Assembly (NCBI GenBank): GCA_020053475.1 | Contig: JAGVNC010000010.1 | Coordinates: 1-41,965, forward strand | Direction of reading: 5' to 3' | Source: Candidatus Omnitrophota bacterium | Lineage (GTDB): Bacteria; Omnitrophota; Gorgyraeia; Zapsychrales; Zapsychraceae | Length of the DNA stretch: 41,965 bases | Shown: positions 27,810-37,348 of the stretch, in pieces | How positions within the stretch are numbered: the stretch's first letter is position 1 | Layout of the letters: each line of letters begins with the position of its first letter | Notes under the pieces: model-generated | Told to the model about the DNA's origin: nothing | Database searches by the model: none | Seen by the model: the letters and a program-made list of their open reading frames with translations, nothing else | Position numbers and translations under genes: made by a program

Positions 27810-28340
27810 ATGGCAATTACGGCGAATGCTATTAAAGAACTGCGTGAGATGACGTCTTGCGGAGTGATTGAATGTAAAAAGGCGTTGGAAGAATCCAACG
27901 GCGATATTAAAAAAGCCAAAGAAATCCTGCGGCAACGAGGGTTGGAAATCGCGGCGAAAAAGGGAAGCCGCGAAGCGAAAGAAGGAAGAGTTGAGACCTA
28001 CATTCATCCGGGGAATCGGATTGGTGTTTTGGTGGAAGTGAATTGTGAAACAGATTTCGTCGCTAAAAACGAAGATTTTTGCAAGTTCACCCGCGATGTT
28101 GCGTTGCACATTGCCGCGATGAATCCCAAATTCATTAAGCGCGAAGATGTCCCTCAGGAACTTCTTGCCAAACAAGAGAACGCCGCTAAATACATCGAAG
28201 AAGTGTGCTTGTTAGAACAGCCTTTCGTGAAAGATCCGAGCAAAACGATCAAGGACCGTTTATTGGAACTTGTCGCCAGCATCGGAGAAAATATCTATAT
28301 CCAACGATTTATTCGTTATAAGGTCAATGACGTCGAGTAA
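27810..28340 (+). CDS. tsf: Elongation factor Ts (short form)
   Basis: [44 protein letters not shown]...[13 protein letters not shown]. Confidence 0.97.
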   Translation: MAITANAIKELREMTSCGVIECKKALEESNGDIKKAKEILRQRGLEIAAKKGSREAKEGRVETYIHPGNRIGVLVEVNCETDFVAKNEDFCKFTRDVALHIAAMNPKFIKREDVPQELLAKQENAAKYIEEVCLLEQPFVKDPSKTIKDRLLELVASIGENIYIQRFIRYKVNDVE

Positions 28341-29055
28341 AACAAAACCTGTCTACAAACGTATCCTCCTGAAGCTCAGCGGAGAAGCCCTGTTGGGAAA
28401 CCAAGAGCATGGGATTGATGCTGAGACCTGCGCTTCTTTTGCCGAACAAATCAAAGAAGTCCATAGTTTAGGCGTTGATGTGGCCTTGGTTGTCGGTGGC
28501 GGGAATATTTTCCGAGGCCAAGTGGAATCGAAGCGTTTTGGGTTGGATCGTTCGGTCGCCGATTATATGGGGATGTTGGCAACGGTCCTTAACGGGTTGG
28601 CCCTTCAAAACGCGTTAGAACAAATTGGTCTTCCCACCCGTGTCATGACCGCTATTTCCATGTCGGCTATTGCCGAACCGTATATTCGCCGCAGGGCCCT
28701 GCGGCATTTGGAAAAGAGAAGAGTGGTTATTTTTGTCGCTGGCACCGGGAATCCTTATTTTACCACTGATACCGCGGCCGCTTTAAGAGCGAAGGAAATC
28801 AACGCGGATATTATTTTGAAAGCAACGAAAGTAGACGGCGTCTATACCGACGACCCCCTGCGTAATTCTTCCGCCAAAAAGTTTAAAAACCTTAAATTCA
28901 TTGATGTCTTGAAAAAGAACCTGCGGTTCATGGATTCGACGGCGATTAGTTTGTGCATGGAAAATGATCTGCCCATTGTTATTTTTAATTTGGCTCAAAA
29001 AGGGAATATCAAAAAGGTTGTTTTAGGAGAAAAAATCGGAACGGTCATTCAATAG
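28327..29055 (+). CDS. pyrH: UMP kinase
   Basis: [54 protein letters not shown]; start set to M20 of the listed ORF. Confidence 0.97.
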   Translation: MTSSKTKPVYKRILLKLSGEALLGNQEHGIDAETCASFAEQIKEVHSLGVDVALVVGGGNIFRGQVESKRFGLDRSVADYMGMLATVLNGLALQNALEQIGLPTRVMTAISMSAIAEPYIRRRALRHLEKRRVVIFVAGTGNPYFTTDTAAALRAKEINADIILKATKVDGVYTDDPLRNSSAKKFKNLKFIDVLKKNLRFMDSTAISLCMENDLPIVIFNLAQKGNIKKVVLGEKIGTVIQ

Positions 29056-29067
29056 CGAGGATCTACC

Positions 29068-29628
29068 ATGATATCCAAAGAAATTATTCAACAGACGGAA
29101 GTCAAGATGAAAAAGACGATTGAATCAGCCCGTCGAGAATTCTCGGAAGTGCGAACAGGGCGGGCCCATCCTGGCATTATTGAGGGGCTCCATGTCGATT
29201 ATTTTGGGACGCCCACGATGATCAAACAATTAGGGACCATCGGAACGCCGGATCCACGCACCATCCTGATTCAACCGTGGGACCCGACGGTTATTCCCGA
29301 GATTGAAAAGGCGATCAATAATTCTAAATTAGGGCTCACGCCAAACAATGACGGCAAGTCGGTCCGCCTGTCGATTCCTCAGCTTTCGGAAGAACGCCGG
29401 GAAGAATTGAAGAAAATTGTTAAGGACATGGCGGAAAAGAGCCGCGTTTCATTGCGCACCATCCGACGGGATTCCAATGATCGGCTGAAAAAATTAGAAT
29501 CGGAGAAAAAAGTTTCGCAAGATGAAGGATTTAAGGCACACGATGAGATCCAAAAAATAACGGATCGTTTTATTAAAGAAATCGATCAATTGCTGGAAGA
29601 TAAAGGCAAAGCGTTGGTTGAACTTTAG
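29068..29628 (+). CDS. frr: Ribosome recycling factor
   Basis: EFSEVRTGRAHPGIIEGLHVDYFGTPTMIKQLGTI; IQPWDPTVIPEIEKAI. Confidence 0.97.
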   Translation: MISKEIIQQTEVKMKKTIESARREFSEVRTGRAHPGIIEGLHVDYFGTPTMIKQLGTIGTPDPRTILIQPWDPTVIPEIEKAINNSKLGLTPNNDGKSVRLSIPQLSEERREELKKIVKDMAEKSRVSLRTIRRDSNDRLKKLESEKKVSQDEGFKAHDEIQKITDRFIKEIDQLLEDKGKALVEL

Positions 29629-29646
29629 ATCTTGATAAGGATTTTA

Positions 29647-29719
29647 GACCCACTAGCTCATCTGGTAGAGCACAGCCCTTTTAAGGCTGGTGTGCCGCGT
29701 TCGAGTCGCGGGTGGGTCA
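29647..29719 (+). tRNA. tRNA-Lys (TTT)
   Basis: GACCCAC/GTGGGTC acceptor stem, CAGCC-CTTTTAA-GGCTG anticodon arm, GTTCGAGTC T-loop; no encoded CCA. Confidence 0.95.
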
Positions 29720-29739
29720 TTTGACTAGTGCTCAGAGAT

Positions 29740-29830
29740 CGGTGGTCAGTGGTCAGAAATAAAATTTGAGTCAGTGTTGTGATTCGCGAAAGTTGCCCGG
29801 GTGTCTTAAAGAACTGATCACTGACCACTG
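29740..29830. repeat. Imperfect inverted repeat in tRNA-Lys/tRNA-Leu spacer
   Basis: cggtggtcagtggtcag (29740-29756) vs ctgatcactgaccactg (29814-29830), 15/17 complementary, 57-nt spacer. Confidence 0.85.
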
Positions 29831-29842
29831 AAAACTGATTTC

Positions 29843-29923
29843 GGGCGGATGGCGGAATGGTAGACGCGCTAGTCTTAGGAACTAGTGGGGAAACTCATGG
29901 AGGTTCGAGCCCTCTTCCGCCCA
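29843..29923 (+). tRNA. tRNA-Leu (TAG)
   Basis: GGGCGGA/TCCGCCC acceptor stem, CTAGT-CTTAGGA-ACTAG anticodon arm, variable arm, GGTTCGAGCC; no encoded CCA. Confidence 0.93.
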
Positions 29924-29930
29924 TTAACGT

Positions 29931-29986
29931 CACACGTCAAAAGTCACAAGAAAAATAAGCTTTTAACTTGTGACATTTGACTTGTG
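29931..29986. repeat. Inverted repeat in tRNA-Leu/tRNA-Gly spacer
   Basis: cacacgtcaaaagtcacaag (29931-29950) vs cttgtgacatttgacttgtg (29967-29986), 18/20 complementary, 16-nt loop. Confidence 0.85.
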
Positions 29987-30011
29987 TCTTGTGACATATA
30001 AAATAAAATTT

Positions 30012-30085
30012 GCGGCGGTAATTCAGTTGGCTAGAATGCCACCTTGCCAAGGTGGATGTCGTGGGTTCAAATCCCATCCGCCGCT
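30012..30085 (+). tRNA. tRNA-Gly (GCC)
   Basis: GCGGCGG/CCGCCGC acceptor stem, CCACC-TTGCCAA-GGTGG anticodon arm, GGTTCAAATCC; no encoded CCA. Confidence 0.95.
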
Positions 30086-30130
30086 TATATTTAGTGGGTT
30101 AAATTCAATGGCTCATAAGGAACTAACGTT

Positions 30131-30161
30131 AAACCCAGCACCTTTTAAAAGGGCTGGGTTT
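30131..30161 (+). terminator. Strong hairpin, possible terminator after tRNA cluster
   Basis: AAACCCAGC-A-CCTTTTAAAAGG-GCTGGGTTT; long stem but no clear T-tract. Confidence 0.5.
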
Positions 30162-30224
30162 AATTATCGGGGCTTACCCTAGAGTCGACAATTGCGCACA
30201 GCTTAGATAAGAGGAGGATGTTGC

Positions 30225-30701
30225 ATGAAGATTATGGAATTTTTAAATTCACAAGCGATTTCGGCCGACCTTCAAAGTAAGATGAAAGAAGAAGTCATTG
30301 CCGAATTGGTTGGCCTTCTGATTGACGCGGGGGCAATAGATAAAAAGCATAAAAATAAAATTTTAGAAGTCCTCATGGCCCGTGAGGCATTAGGATCAAC
30401 GGCCATTGGGCAAGGGATTGCGATTCCGCATGGGAAAAGCGAATTCGTTAAAAAATTGGTCGGATGTTTAGGCATTTGTAGAAAGGGAATCGATTTTGAT
30501 TCATTGGACGGCGAACCCGTATATATTTTCTTTCTTCTGATCGCGCCGATGGATTCTGTGGGGCCGCACCTTAAAGCCTTGGCCAGGATATCACGCCTGC
30601 TGAAAGATAAATATTTTCGCGAAAGTTTGAAGGCCAGTGAAGACAAAAAGATGTTGTTGAAATTGATCCAGCAAGAAGATGGGCATTTGGCCAAACTATA
30701 A
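30225..30701 (+). CDS. ptsN: PTS EIIA (PtsN/fructose type)
   Basis: ALGSTAIGQGIAIPHGKSEFVKKLVGCLGI, FDSLDGEPVYIFFLLIAP; SD gaggagg. Confidence 0.88.
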   Translation: MKIMEFLNSQAISADLQSKMKEEVIAELVGLLIDAGAIDKKHKNKILEVLMAREALGSTAIGQGIAIPHGKSEFVKKLVGCLGICRKGIDFDSLDGEPVYIFFLLIAPMDSVGPHLKALARISRLLKDKYFRESLKASEDKKMLLKLIQQEDGHLAKL

Positions 30702-30703
30702 TT

Positions 30704-31945
30704 ATGACCAAGAATTTTATCAAATGGTTTTATCCTGGGATCAAGATTAAGCGATGGCTGTTTACATCCTCCATCGGTGTTTTCGTCGTGGGGATCGGGT
30801 TTGTGTTGGCCAATCAACCCTATCGTTTTATCAGCACGCTGGGTGTCGTCTGGATTATCTGCGGGATTGTGATTATTGTTTTAGGTGTGGGGAAGATGAT
30901 TGTGTCATTGTTGACTTTATTCCTTCCCGAAGGCGAACGAGATTTAGTGAATATTCTTTATAAACGAAGGTATTTGGAGCGTGGGCCCAAAATTGTGGCG
31001 ATTGGCGGCGGGCATGGACTTTCGCATTTGATTTATTCGTTGAAGGAATACACCTCCAATATTACGGCGATTGTGACCGTCGCGGATAGTGGAGGATCTT
31101 CAGGACGCCTGCGGGAGGAATTTAATATCGTGGCCCCGGGCGACATCCGAAACTGCTTGGTGGCGTTAGCGGATGCTCCGGCATTGATGGGGGAGTTGTT
31201 TCAATTCCGTTTCTCAAAAGATTCCCAATTGCAAGGGCATAATTTTGGGAATTTGTTTTTAACGGCCATGGTGCAATTAACGGGTGGAGATTTTGAACGT
31301 GCGGTTAAGGAATCGAGCAATGTATTAGCAATCCGCGGGAAGGTTGTCCCCTCGACGGTTGAGAATGTCCATTTGGTGGCCGAATACATGGACGGAACGC
31401 AGACACAAGGGGAAGCCAAGATCCCAAATCCTAATACCCGGATCAAGCATCTATCCTTGACGCCTCAAGAGGTCAGGCCGACCCAAGACGCTTTAAAGGC
31501 GATTGATGAAGCGGATGTCATTATTCTGGGGCCGGGAAGTTTATACACGAGCGTCATTCCCAATTTGATTATCAATAAGATGAGTGAAGCGATCGCCCGA
31601 TCCCAGGCGTTTAAGATTTATGTGTGTAATGTCATGACTCAAAACGGAGAGACAGATGGTTATTCGGCCAGTGATCATGTTTATGCCTTGGTTGAGCATT
31701 CAGACCCGAAGGTTTTAGACGTGTGCCTGATTAATAATGCGTCAGCGCCGCAAGAGGCATTGGTCCGTTATGAGCATGAAAATTCTTTCCCTGTTGCCGG
31801 GGACATTGAGAAGATCCGTGGAATGGGCTACAAAGTCGTTGCAACAGATTTGTTAGGCGTCACGGATTATGTTCGTCATGATTCGACGAAATTATTAAGG
31901 GCTCTGATTAAAATTATTGAAAGCAACAGGATTATTCGACGTTAA
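30704..31945 (+). CDS. yvcK: YvcK/CofD-like gluconeogenesis factor, with N-terminal TM segments
   Basis: KIVAIGGGHGLSHLIYSLKEYTSNITAIVTVADSGGSSGRLREEFNIVAPGDIRNCLVALA; ADVIILGPGSLYTSVIPNL. Confidence 0.93.
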   Translation: MTKNFIKWFYPGIKIKRWLFTSSIGVFVVGIGFVLANQPYRFISTLGVVWIICGIVIIVLGVGKMIVSLLTLFLPEGERDLVNILYKRRYLERGPKIVAIGGGHGLSHLIYSLKEYTSNITAIVTVADSGGSSGRLREEFNIVAPGDIRNCLVALADAPALMGELFQFRFSKDSQLQGHNFGNLFLTAMVQLTGGDFERAVKESSNVLAIRGKVVPSTVENVHLVAEYMDGTQTQGEAKIPNPNTRIKHLSLTPQEVRPTQDALKAIDEADVIILGPGSLYTSVIPNLIINKMSEAIARSQAFKIYVCNVMTQNGETDGYSASDHVYALVEHSDPKVLDVCLINNASAPQEALVRYEHENSFPVAGDIEKIRGMGYKVVATDLLGVTDYVRHDSTKLLRALIKIIESNRIIRR

Positions 31946-31962
31946 AACGATAGTGAGTTAAT

Positions 31963-32232
31963 ATGCGAAAAGTTACCCGGGAAATCACGATCAAAAACCC
32001 CCAGGGGCTTCATGCCCGTCCGGCAGCGATGTTCGTGCAGGTCGCCGCCAAGTATACTTCCAAAGTGACCCTTCAAAAAGGCGATGAAAAAGTCAATGGA
32101 AAATCCATCATGGGGATCCTGACATTAGGGGCCCAGAAAGATTGTCAAGTCATTCTTGATGTAGAAGGCCCGGATGCCGAACAAGCCGTTATGGAATTAG
32201 AAGAACTATTATTGAGGGATAATATCCAATGA
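31963..32232 (+). CDS. ptsH: Phosphocarrier protein HPr
   Basis: NPQGLHARPAAMFV (His site) and VNGKSIMGILTLG (Ser46-type site). Confidence 0.93.
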   Translation: MRKVTREITIKNPQGLHARPAAMFVQVAAKYTSKVTLQKGDEKVNGKSIMGILTLGAQKDCQVILDVEGPDAEQAVMELEELLLRDNIQ

Positions 32233-34007
32233 AAGAATTCGTTTTAAAAGGAATTCCAGCGGCCCCGGGGATCGCCAGCGGGCAGGCGTTTATCTTAGAC
32301 AAACAGGACTTTATTATTCCTGTTCGAGCGGTGATGAAGCAAGAAGTCCCCATTGAGATTGCGCGCTTTCAAGAAGCTCTCCTTAAAACCCGTCAAGAAA
32401 TTGCCGAAATTCAAAATAAGATCAGCCGCAAAATGGATGGGAAGCATGCGCAAATTTTTGATGCTCATCAGTTGGTCTTGGAAGACCAAGCGTTCATTGA
32501 CGAAGTCATCCAGCGCATTGAAAAGGACAAATTTTCGGCGGAATATACGTTTTCCGAAGTGTTAAAGAAATATGTGAAGATTTTTTCCAATATTAAAGAT
32601 GAATATTTGCGTGACCGCGTCCATGACGTCAATGACGTGGGGAGGCGCGTTCTTAAAAACCTCATGGATGAATCAAAACTTCATGAGTTGGATAATTTGG
32701 AAGAAGAAATCATTATTATCGGCCATGATCTTTCGCCGTCCGATACCGCAAGTATGTACAACAAAAATATTCTGGCCTTTGCAACGGATGTCGGGGGAAG
32801 GACATCCCATACCGCCATTATGGCCAAATCGCTAGGAGTTCCGGCGGTGGTAGGGTTGAAAAATGCGACACTGCGCATCGAAAATAACAATTTTATTATT
32901 GTCGATGGCCGCCAAGGGTTGCTCATTGTTAATCCTACGGAAGAAACGCGACGGATTTATCAGGATGTCAAAAATCGGATCAAGGCTTTTCGTGATCGTT
33001 TCCAAGAAATCAAAGATCTCCCAACCCAAACGACGGATGGGAAGAGTGTCGTTTTAATGGCTAATTTGGAACTCCCTGAGGAGCTTCCGTCCATCCGTCA
33101 ACATGGGGCCAGCGGGATTGGCCTTTACCGCACGGAATATTTTTATATGAATCGTGTTGATTTGCCTTCGGAGGAAGAACAATTCAAGGCCTATAAATAT
33201 GTGGCCGAAGCCATGCATTCTTATCCTGTGACGATCCGTAGTTTGGATTTGGGCGGTGATAAATTTATTTCAAGTTTACAGATCCCCCGGGACATGTATT
33301 CTTTTTTGGGCTGGCGGGCCATTCGTTTTTGTTTGGAGCGCCCGGATATTTTTAAAACACAATTACGGGCGATTTTAAGGGCGTCGGTTTTTGGCAAAAT
33401 ACGCCTGATGTATCCAATGATTTCAGGCATTGATGAATTACGTCAAGCGAACGCCATCCTGGAAGAAGTAAAAATCAACTTAAAGGAAGAAAAGATTAAA
33501 TTCGATGAGCAGATGCCTGTGGGCGTTATGATTGAGGTCCCTTCCGCCGCCTTGACTGCCGAAATTTTGGCTAAAGAAGCCGATTTTTTTAGTATCGGCA
33601 CCAATGACCTGATTCAATACACGTTGGCCATTGATCGCGTGAATGAACATACCGACGAACTGTATCAGCCAGGACATCCTGCTGTTCTGCGTTTGATTAA
33701 GAACACGATCGACGCCGCTCATGCGCAAAAAATTCCTGTAGGGTTATGCGGGGAGATGTGCAGTGAACCCGTTTTGGCTTTTATTTTATTGGGCTTAGGG
33801 TTAGATGAGTTTAGTATGTCTTCCTTAAGTATTTTACAAATCAAAAAAATGATTCGTACCGTCAGTCTGCAGGACGCTAAAGATTTAGCCGAGAAAGTGT
33901 TGAGCTTATCGACGGGACAGGAAGTCGAAGAGATTGCCCGAGAACGCGTCAAGCAGTTGGCCCCCGAAGTCATCCAGTCCGATCAGAAAGAAACTCGTTC
34001 ACATTGA
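32229..34007 (+). CDS. ptsI: PTS enzyme I
   Basis: GGRTSHTAIMAKSLGVPAVVG, GIGLYRTEYFYM, MIEVPSAALTAEILAKEADFFSIGTNDLIQYTLAIDR; ATGA overlap with ptsH. Confidence 0.95.
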   Translation: MKEFVLKGIPAAPGIASGQAFILDKQDFIIPVRAVMKQEVPIEIARFQEALLKTRQEIAEIQNKISRKMDGKHAQIFDAHQLVLEDQAFIDEVIQRIEKDKFSAEYTFSEVLKKYVKIFSNIKDEYLRDRVHDVNDVGRRVLKNLMDESKLHELDNLEEEIIIIGHDLSPSDTASMYNKNILAFATDVGGRTSHTAIMAKSLGVPAVVGLKNATLRIENNNFIIVDGRQGLLIVNPTEETRRIYQDVKNRIKAFRDRFQEIKDLPTQTTDGKSVVLMANLELPEELPSIRQHGASGIGLYRTEYFYMNRVDLPSEEEQFKAYKYVAEAMHSYPVTIRSLDLGGDKFISSLQIPRDMYSFLGWRAIRFCLERPDIFKTQLRAILRASVFGKIRLMYPMISGIDELRQANAILEEVKINLKEEKIKFDEQMPVGVMIEVPSAALTAEILAKEADFFSIGTNDLIQYTLAIDRVNEHTDELYQPGHPAVLRLIKNTIDAAHAQKIPVGLCGEMCSEPVLAFILLGLGLDEFSMSSLSILQIKKMIRTVSLQDAKDLAEKVLSLSTGQEVEEIARERVKQLAPEVIQSDQKETRSH

Positions 34008-34017
34008 GGGACTTGCA

Positions 34018-34794
34018 ATGAAGGCCTTGATATTAGCAGCTGGATACGGAATACGTTTATACCCGTTGGTCAAAAATACGCCTAAAGCCTTGTTAGAGAT
34101 ACAGGGCTGGCCCCTCATTCATTATATTTGCGATAAACTCAATGGATTAAAGGGGCTAGATGAAACATTGATCGTTACCAATGATAAATTTTATACACAT
34201 TTTGTGCAATGGGTTGAGCAACAAAAAAAGGACTGCTCTTTCAAGCTGACGGTGGTTAATGACGGGACCCTGACCCCCGAGACGCGATTAGGGTCCATTG
34301 GAGACATTGATTTTGTTTTGAAGCAAGGATTGGTTAAAGACGATCTGTTGGTCATTGGAGGCGATAACCTTTTTGATGAAAGCCTTCAGGGGTTTATCCA
34401 ATCGGCCGGAAAGAATCCTTCTTCTGTCACGATAGGGCTTTTTGCCATTGACAGCTTAGAAGAGGCCAAGAAATTCGGAGTGGTGAAAACAGATGCAAAA
34501 GGCAAAATTACCTTATTTGAGGAAAAACCAGCAAATCCATCCTCAACATTGATTGCCATGTGTTTGTATTTTTTCCCTAAAAAAACCCTTGGTTTTATTT
34601 CCGATTATCTGGTAGAATCACAAAAGTCAGATCGCGCCGGAGACTACATTCAATGGTTACAGGAACATCATGGAGTGTATGGTTTTACATTCCACGGGGG
34701 ATGGTTTGATATAGGAAGTATCGAATCCTACCAAGACGCACAAGCCAATTTTAAAGTGAATAAGCCTAAGGCAAAAAAAGGAGGGTTGAAGTGA
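34018..34794 (+). CDS. Sugar-phosphate nucleotidyltransferase
   Basis: [59 protein letters not shown]. Confidence 0.9.
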   Translation: MKALILAAGYGIRLYPLVKNTPKALLEIQGWPLIHYICDKLNGLKGLDETLIVTNDKFYTHFVQWVEQQKKDCSFKLTVVNDGTLTPETRLGSIGDIDFVLKQGLVKDDLLVIGGDNLFDESLQGFIQSAGKNPSSVTIGLFAIDSLEEAKKFGVVKTDAKGKITLFEEKPANPSSTLIAMCLYFFPKKTLGFISDYLVESQKSDRAGDYIQWLQEHHGVYGFTFHGGWFDIGSIESYQDAQANFKVNKPKAKKGGLK

Positions 34795-35969
34795 AAGGGA
34801 AGCATTTTATTTCATCAGAATCGGTTGGCCGAGGACACCCAGACAAGGTTTGTGATCAAATATCCGATGCAGTGTTAGATGCGGTCATGAAAGAAGACCC
34901 AAAAGGAAGAGTGGCCTGTGAAACATTTATTTCTACCGGGCTGGTGATTGTCGGTGGAGAAATTACAACCAAAACATATATTGATATCCACAAATTGGTG
35001 CGGGGAGTTCTACTGGACATTGGGTATACACATCCGAAATATGGATTTGATGCCAAAACGTGTTCTATTTTAAGCGCGATCAATAGCCAGTCTCCGGATA
35101 TTTCCCAAGGGGTTGATGCTGGCGGCGCCGGTGATCAAGGGATCATGTTCGGGTACGCTTGCGATGAAACTCCCGAGCTGATGCCTTTGCCGATTATGTT
35201 GGCCCACAAATTAGTCAGACGCGTTGAGGAAGTCCGTAAAACGGGTATTTTGAAATATTTGGGCCCGGATTGTAAAAGCCAGGTCACGATTGAATATTTT
35301 GACGACCGCCCTGTTCGTGTGGATGCTGTTGTGTTGGCCTGTCAGCATACCGAAGACATTCTTGATGAGACAGGAAAGAAGATTACGGCCAAAGCGCGTC
35401 AAGAAATTCTTGATGTTATTGCTAAACCTATCGTCGGTTATTTAACGGACAGCCAAACAAAATATTTTGTCAATGAGACGGGAAAGTTCGTCATGGGCGG
35501 GCCTCAGTCCGACACAGGAATGACCGGACGTAAGATTGTCGTCGACACTTATGGAGGCATCGTTTCGCACGGGGGTGGAGCTTTTTCTGGGAAAGACGCA
35601 ACAAAAGTAGACCGTTCGGCAACGTACATGGCCCGTTATATCACGAAAAATATCGTGGCTGCTCAATTGGCCCGTAAATGTTTGGTCCAGCTTAGCTATG
35701 CCATCGGATATCCTGAACCGATCAGCATCATGGTTGATACTTACGGGACAAGCGATGTTCCTGATGAAAAATTAGTCGAACTGGTGCGCAAACATTTTGA
35801 TTTGACGCCTCGAGGCATCATCAAAACATTGAATTTGTTGACCCCGATTTACCAGAAAACCGCCGCGTACGGTCATTTCGGACGAGAAGAATTCTCCTGG
35901 GAAAAGACCGATAAGGCTGTGACTCTGCGTAAAGAAGCTGAATCTTTGCTTGCCAAATCCGCAAGATAA
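34791..35969 (+). CDS. metK: S-adenosylmethionine synthetase
   Basis: [63 protein letters not shown] start with GTGA overlap. Confidence 0.96.
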   Translation: MKGKHFISSESVGRGHPDKVCDQISDAVLDAVMKEDPKGRVACETFISTGLVIVGGEITTKTYIDIHKLVRGVLLDIGYTHPKYGFDAKTCSILSAINSQSPDISQGVDAGGAGDQGIMFGYACDETPELMPLPIMLAHKLVRRVEEVRKTGILKYLGPDCKSQVTIEYFDDRPVRVDAVVLACQHTEDILDETGKKITAKARQEILDVIAKPIVGYLTDSQTKYFVNETGKFVMGGPQSDTGMTGRKIVVDTYGGIVSHGGGAFSGKDATKVDRSATYMARYITKNIVAAQLARKCLVQLSYAIGYPEPISIMVDTYGTSDVPDEKLVELVRKHFDLTPRGIIKTLNLLTPIYQKTAAYGHFGREEFSWEKTDKAVTLRKEAESLLAKSAR

Positions 35970-36008
35970 AAGAATCTCACAAGATAATCCCTGAAGGATG
36001 GAGGAAGA

Positions 36009-37325
36009 ATGAGTAAATCAGCTACTGCAATGCATGATTATAAAGTCAAAGATATTTCGTTGGCCGATTGGGGGCGCAAGGAAATTGAAATTGCCGAATC
36101 GGAAATGCCGGGGTTGATGGCTATTCGTCAAGAATTTGGCAAGCAGCAACCCTTAAAAGGGGCGCGGATTTCAGGATGCGTGCATATGACCATTCAATCC
36201 GCCGTCTTGATCGAGACCCTCGTTGAATTAGGCGCTCAAGTGCGATGGTCTTCGTGCAACATTTTTTCCACGCAAGATCATGCCGCGGCTGCCATCGCTG
36301 TTTCCGGGACCCCTGTGTTTGCCTGGAAAGGCGAAACGATCGATGAATTTAATTGGTGTATCGAACAGACGATTAAATGGCCGGATGGCAAGGGGCCCAA
36401 TTTAGTCATTGATGACGGCGGCGATTTAACCACGATGCTTCATGAGCAATTCTCGCAGTTTTTGAAAGATATCCGCGGATTATCCGAAGAAACAACCACG
36501 GGCGTGCATCGTTTACATGAAATGGTGCGTAAAGGGACATTAAAAATTCCAGCCATCAATATTAATGATTCCGTCACCAAATCAAAATTCGATAATCTTT
36601 ACGGTTGCCGGGAATCTCTTGTCGATGGGATTAAGCGCGCGACCGACGTCATGATTGCCGGAAAGATTTGTGTTGTTGCCGGATATGGAGATGTGGGCAA
36701 AGGATGCGTGCAAGCTTTTAAAGGATTAGGGGGGCGGATCATTGTCACGGAAATTGATCCAATTTGTGCCCTGCAGGCAGCGATGGAAGGCTACGAAGTC
36801 ATGCGCATGGAGCAGGCGGCCAAAATAGGCGATATTTTTGTGACCGCCACAGGTTGCTGCGATATCATCCGCAGCGAGCATATGGATGCCATGAAAGATG
36901 GAGCAATCATCTGCAACATCGGGCACTTCGACGTAGAAATTGAAGTCGCTTATCTTAACGGCCGTAAAGATATTAAGAAAGTTGAGATTAAACCGCAAGT
37001 CGATCAGTATATTTATCCTAACGGCAAACGCTTGATTGTCTTAGCTGAAGGCCGGCTGGTGAATTTGGGTTGTGCCACGGGGCATCCGTCATTTGTCATG
37101 AGTAATTCTTTTACGAATCAAGTTTTAGCGCAAATGGAATTGTGGAAGAACTCCAGTCAATATGAAAATAAAGTTTATGTCCTCCCTAAATCATTGGATG
37201 AAAAAGTCGCGCAGCTCCATTTAGGGAAGCTGGGGGCCAAATTAGAAGCGCTGACGCAAAAACAAGCCGATTATCTATGCATTAAAAAGGAAGGCCCCTA
37301 TAAACCCGACACTTACAGGTACTAA
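36009..37325 (+). CDS. ahcY: Adenosylhomocysteinase
   Basis: [83 protein letters not shown]. Confidence 0.96.
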   Translation: MSKSATAMHDYKVKDISLADWGRKEIEIAESEMPGLMAIRQEFGKQQPLKGARISGCVHMTIQSAVLIETLVELGAQVRWSSCNIFSTQDHAAAAIAVSGTPVFAWKGETIDEFNWCIEQTIKWPDGKGPNLVIDDGGDLTTMLHEQFSQFLKDIRGLSEETTTGVHRLHEMVRKGTLKIPAININDSVTKSKFDNLYGCRESLVDGIKRATDVMIAGKICVVAGYGDVGKGCVQAFKGLGGRIIVTEIDPICALQAAMEGYEVMRMEQAAKIGDIFVTATGCCDIIRSEHMDAMKDGAIICNIGHFDVEIEVAYLNGRKDIKKVEIKPQVDQYIYPNGKRLIVLAEGRLVNLGCATGHPSFVMSNSFTNQVLAQMELWKNSSQYENKVYVLPKSLDEKVAQLHLGKLGAKLEALTQKQADYLCIKKEGPYKPDTYRY

Positions 37326-37348
37326 CCATCGCGGCCAAGATAATTAAA

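Noticed and set aside
29970-30182. 70-aa ORF over tRNA-Gly
   Set aside because: Overlaps a well-folded tRNA and contains translated tRNA sequence (GGCRGFKSHPP).
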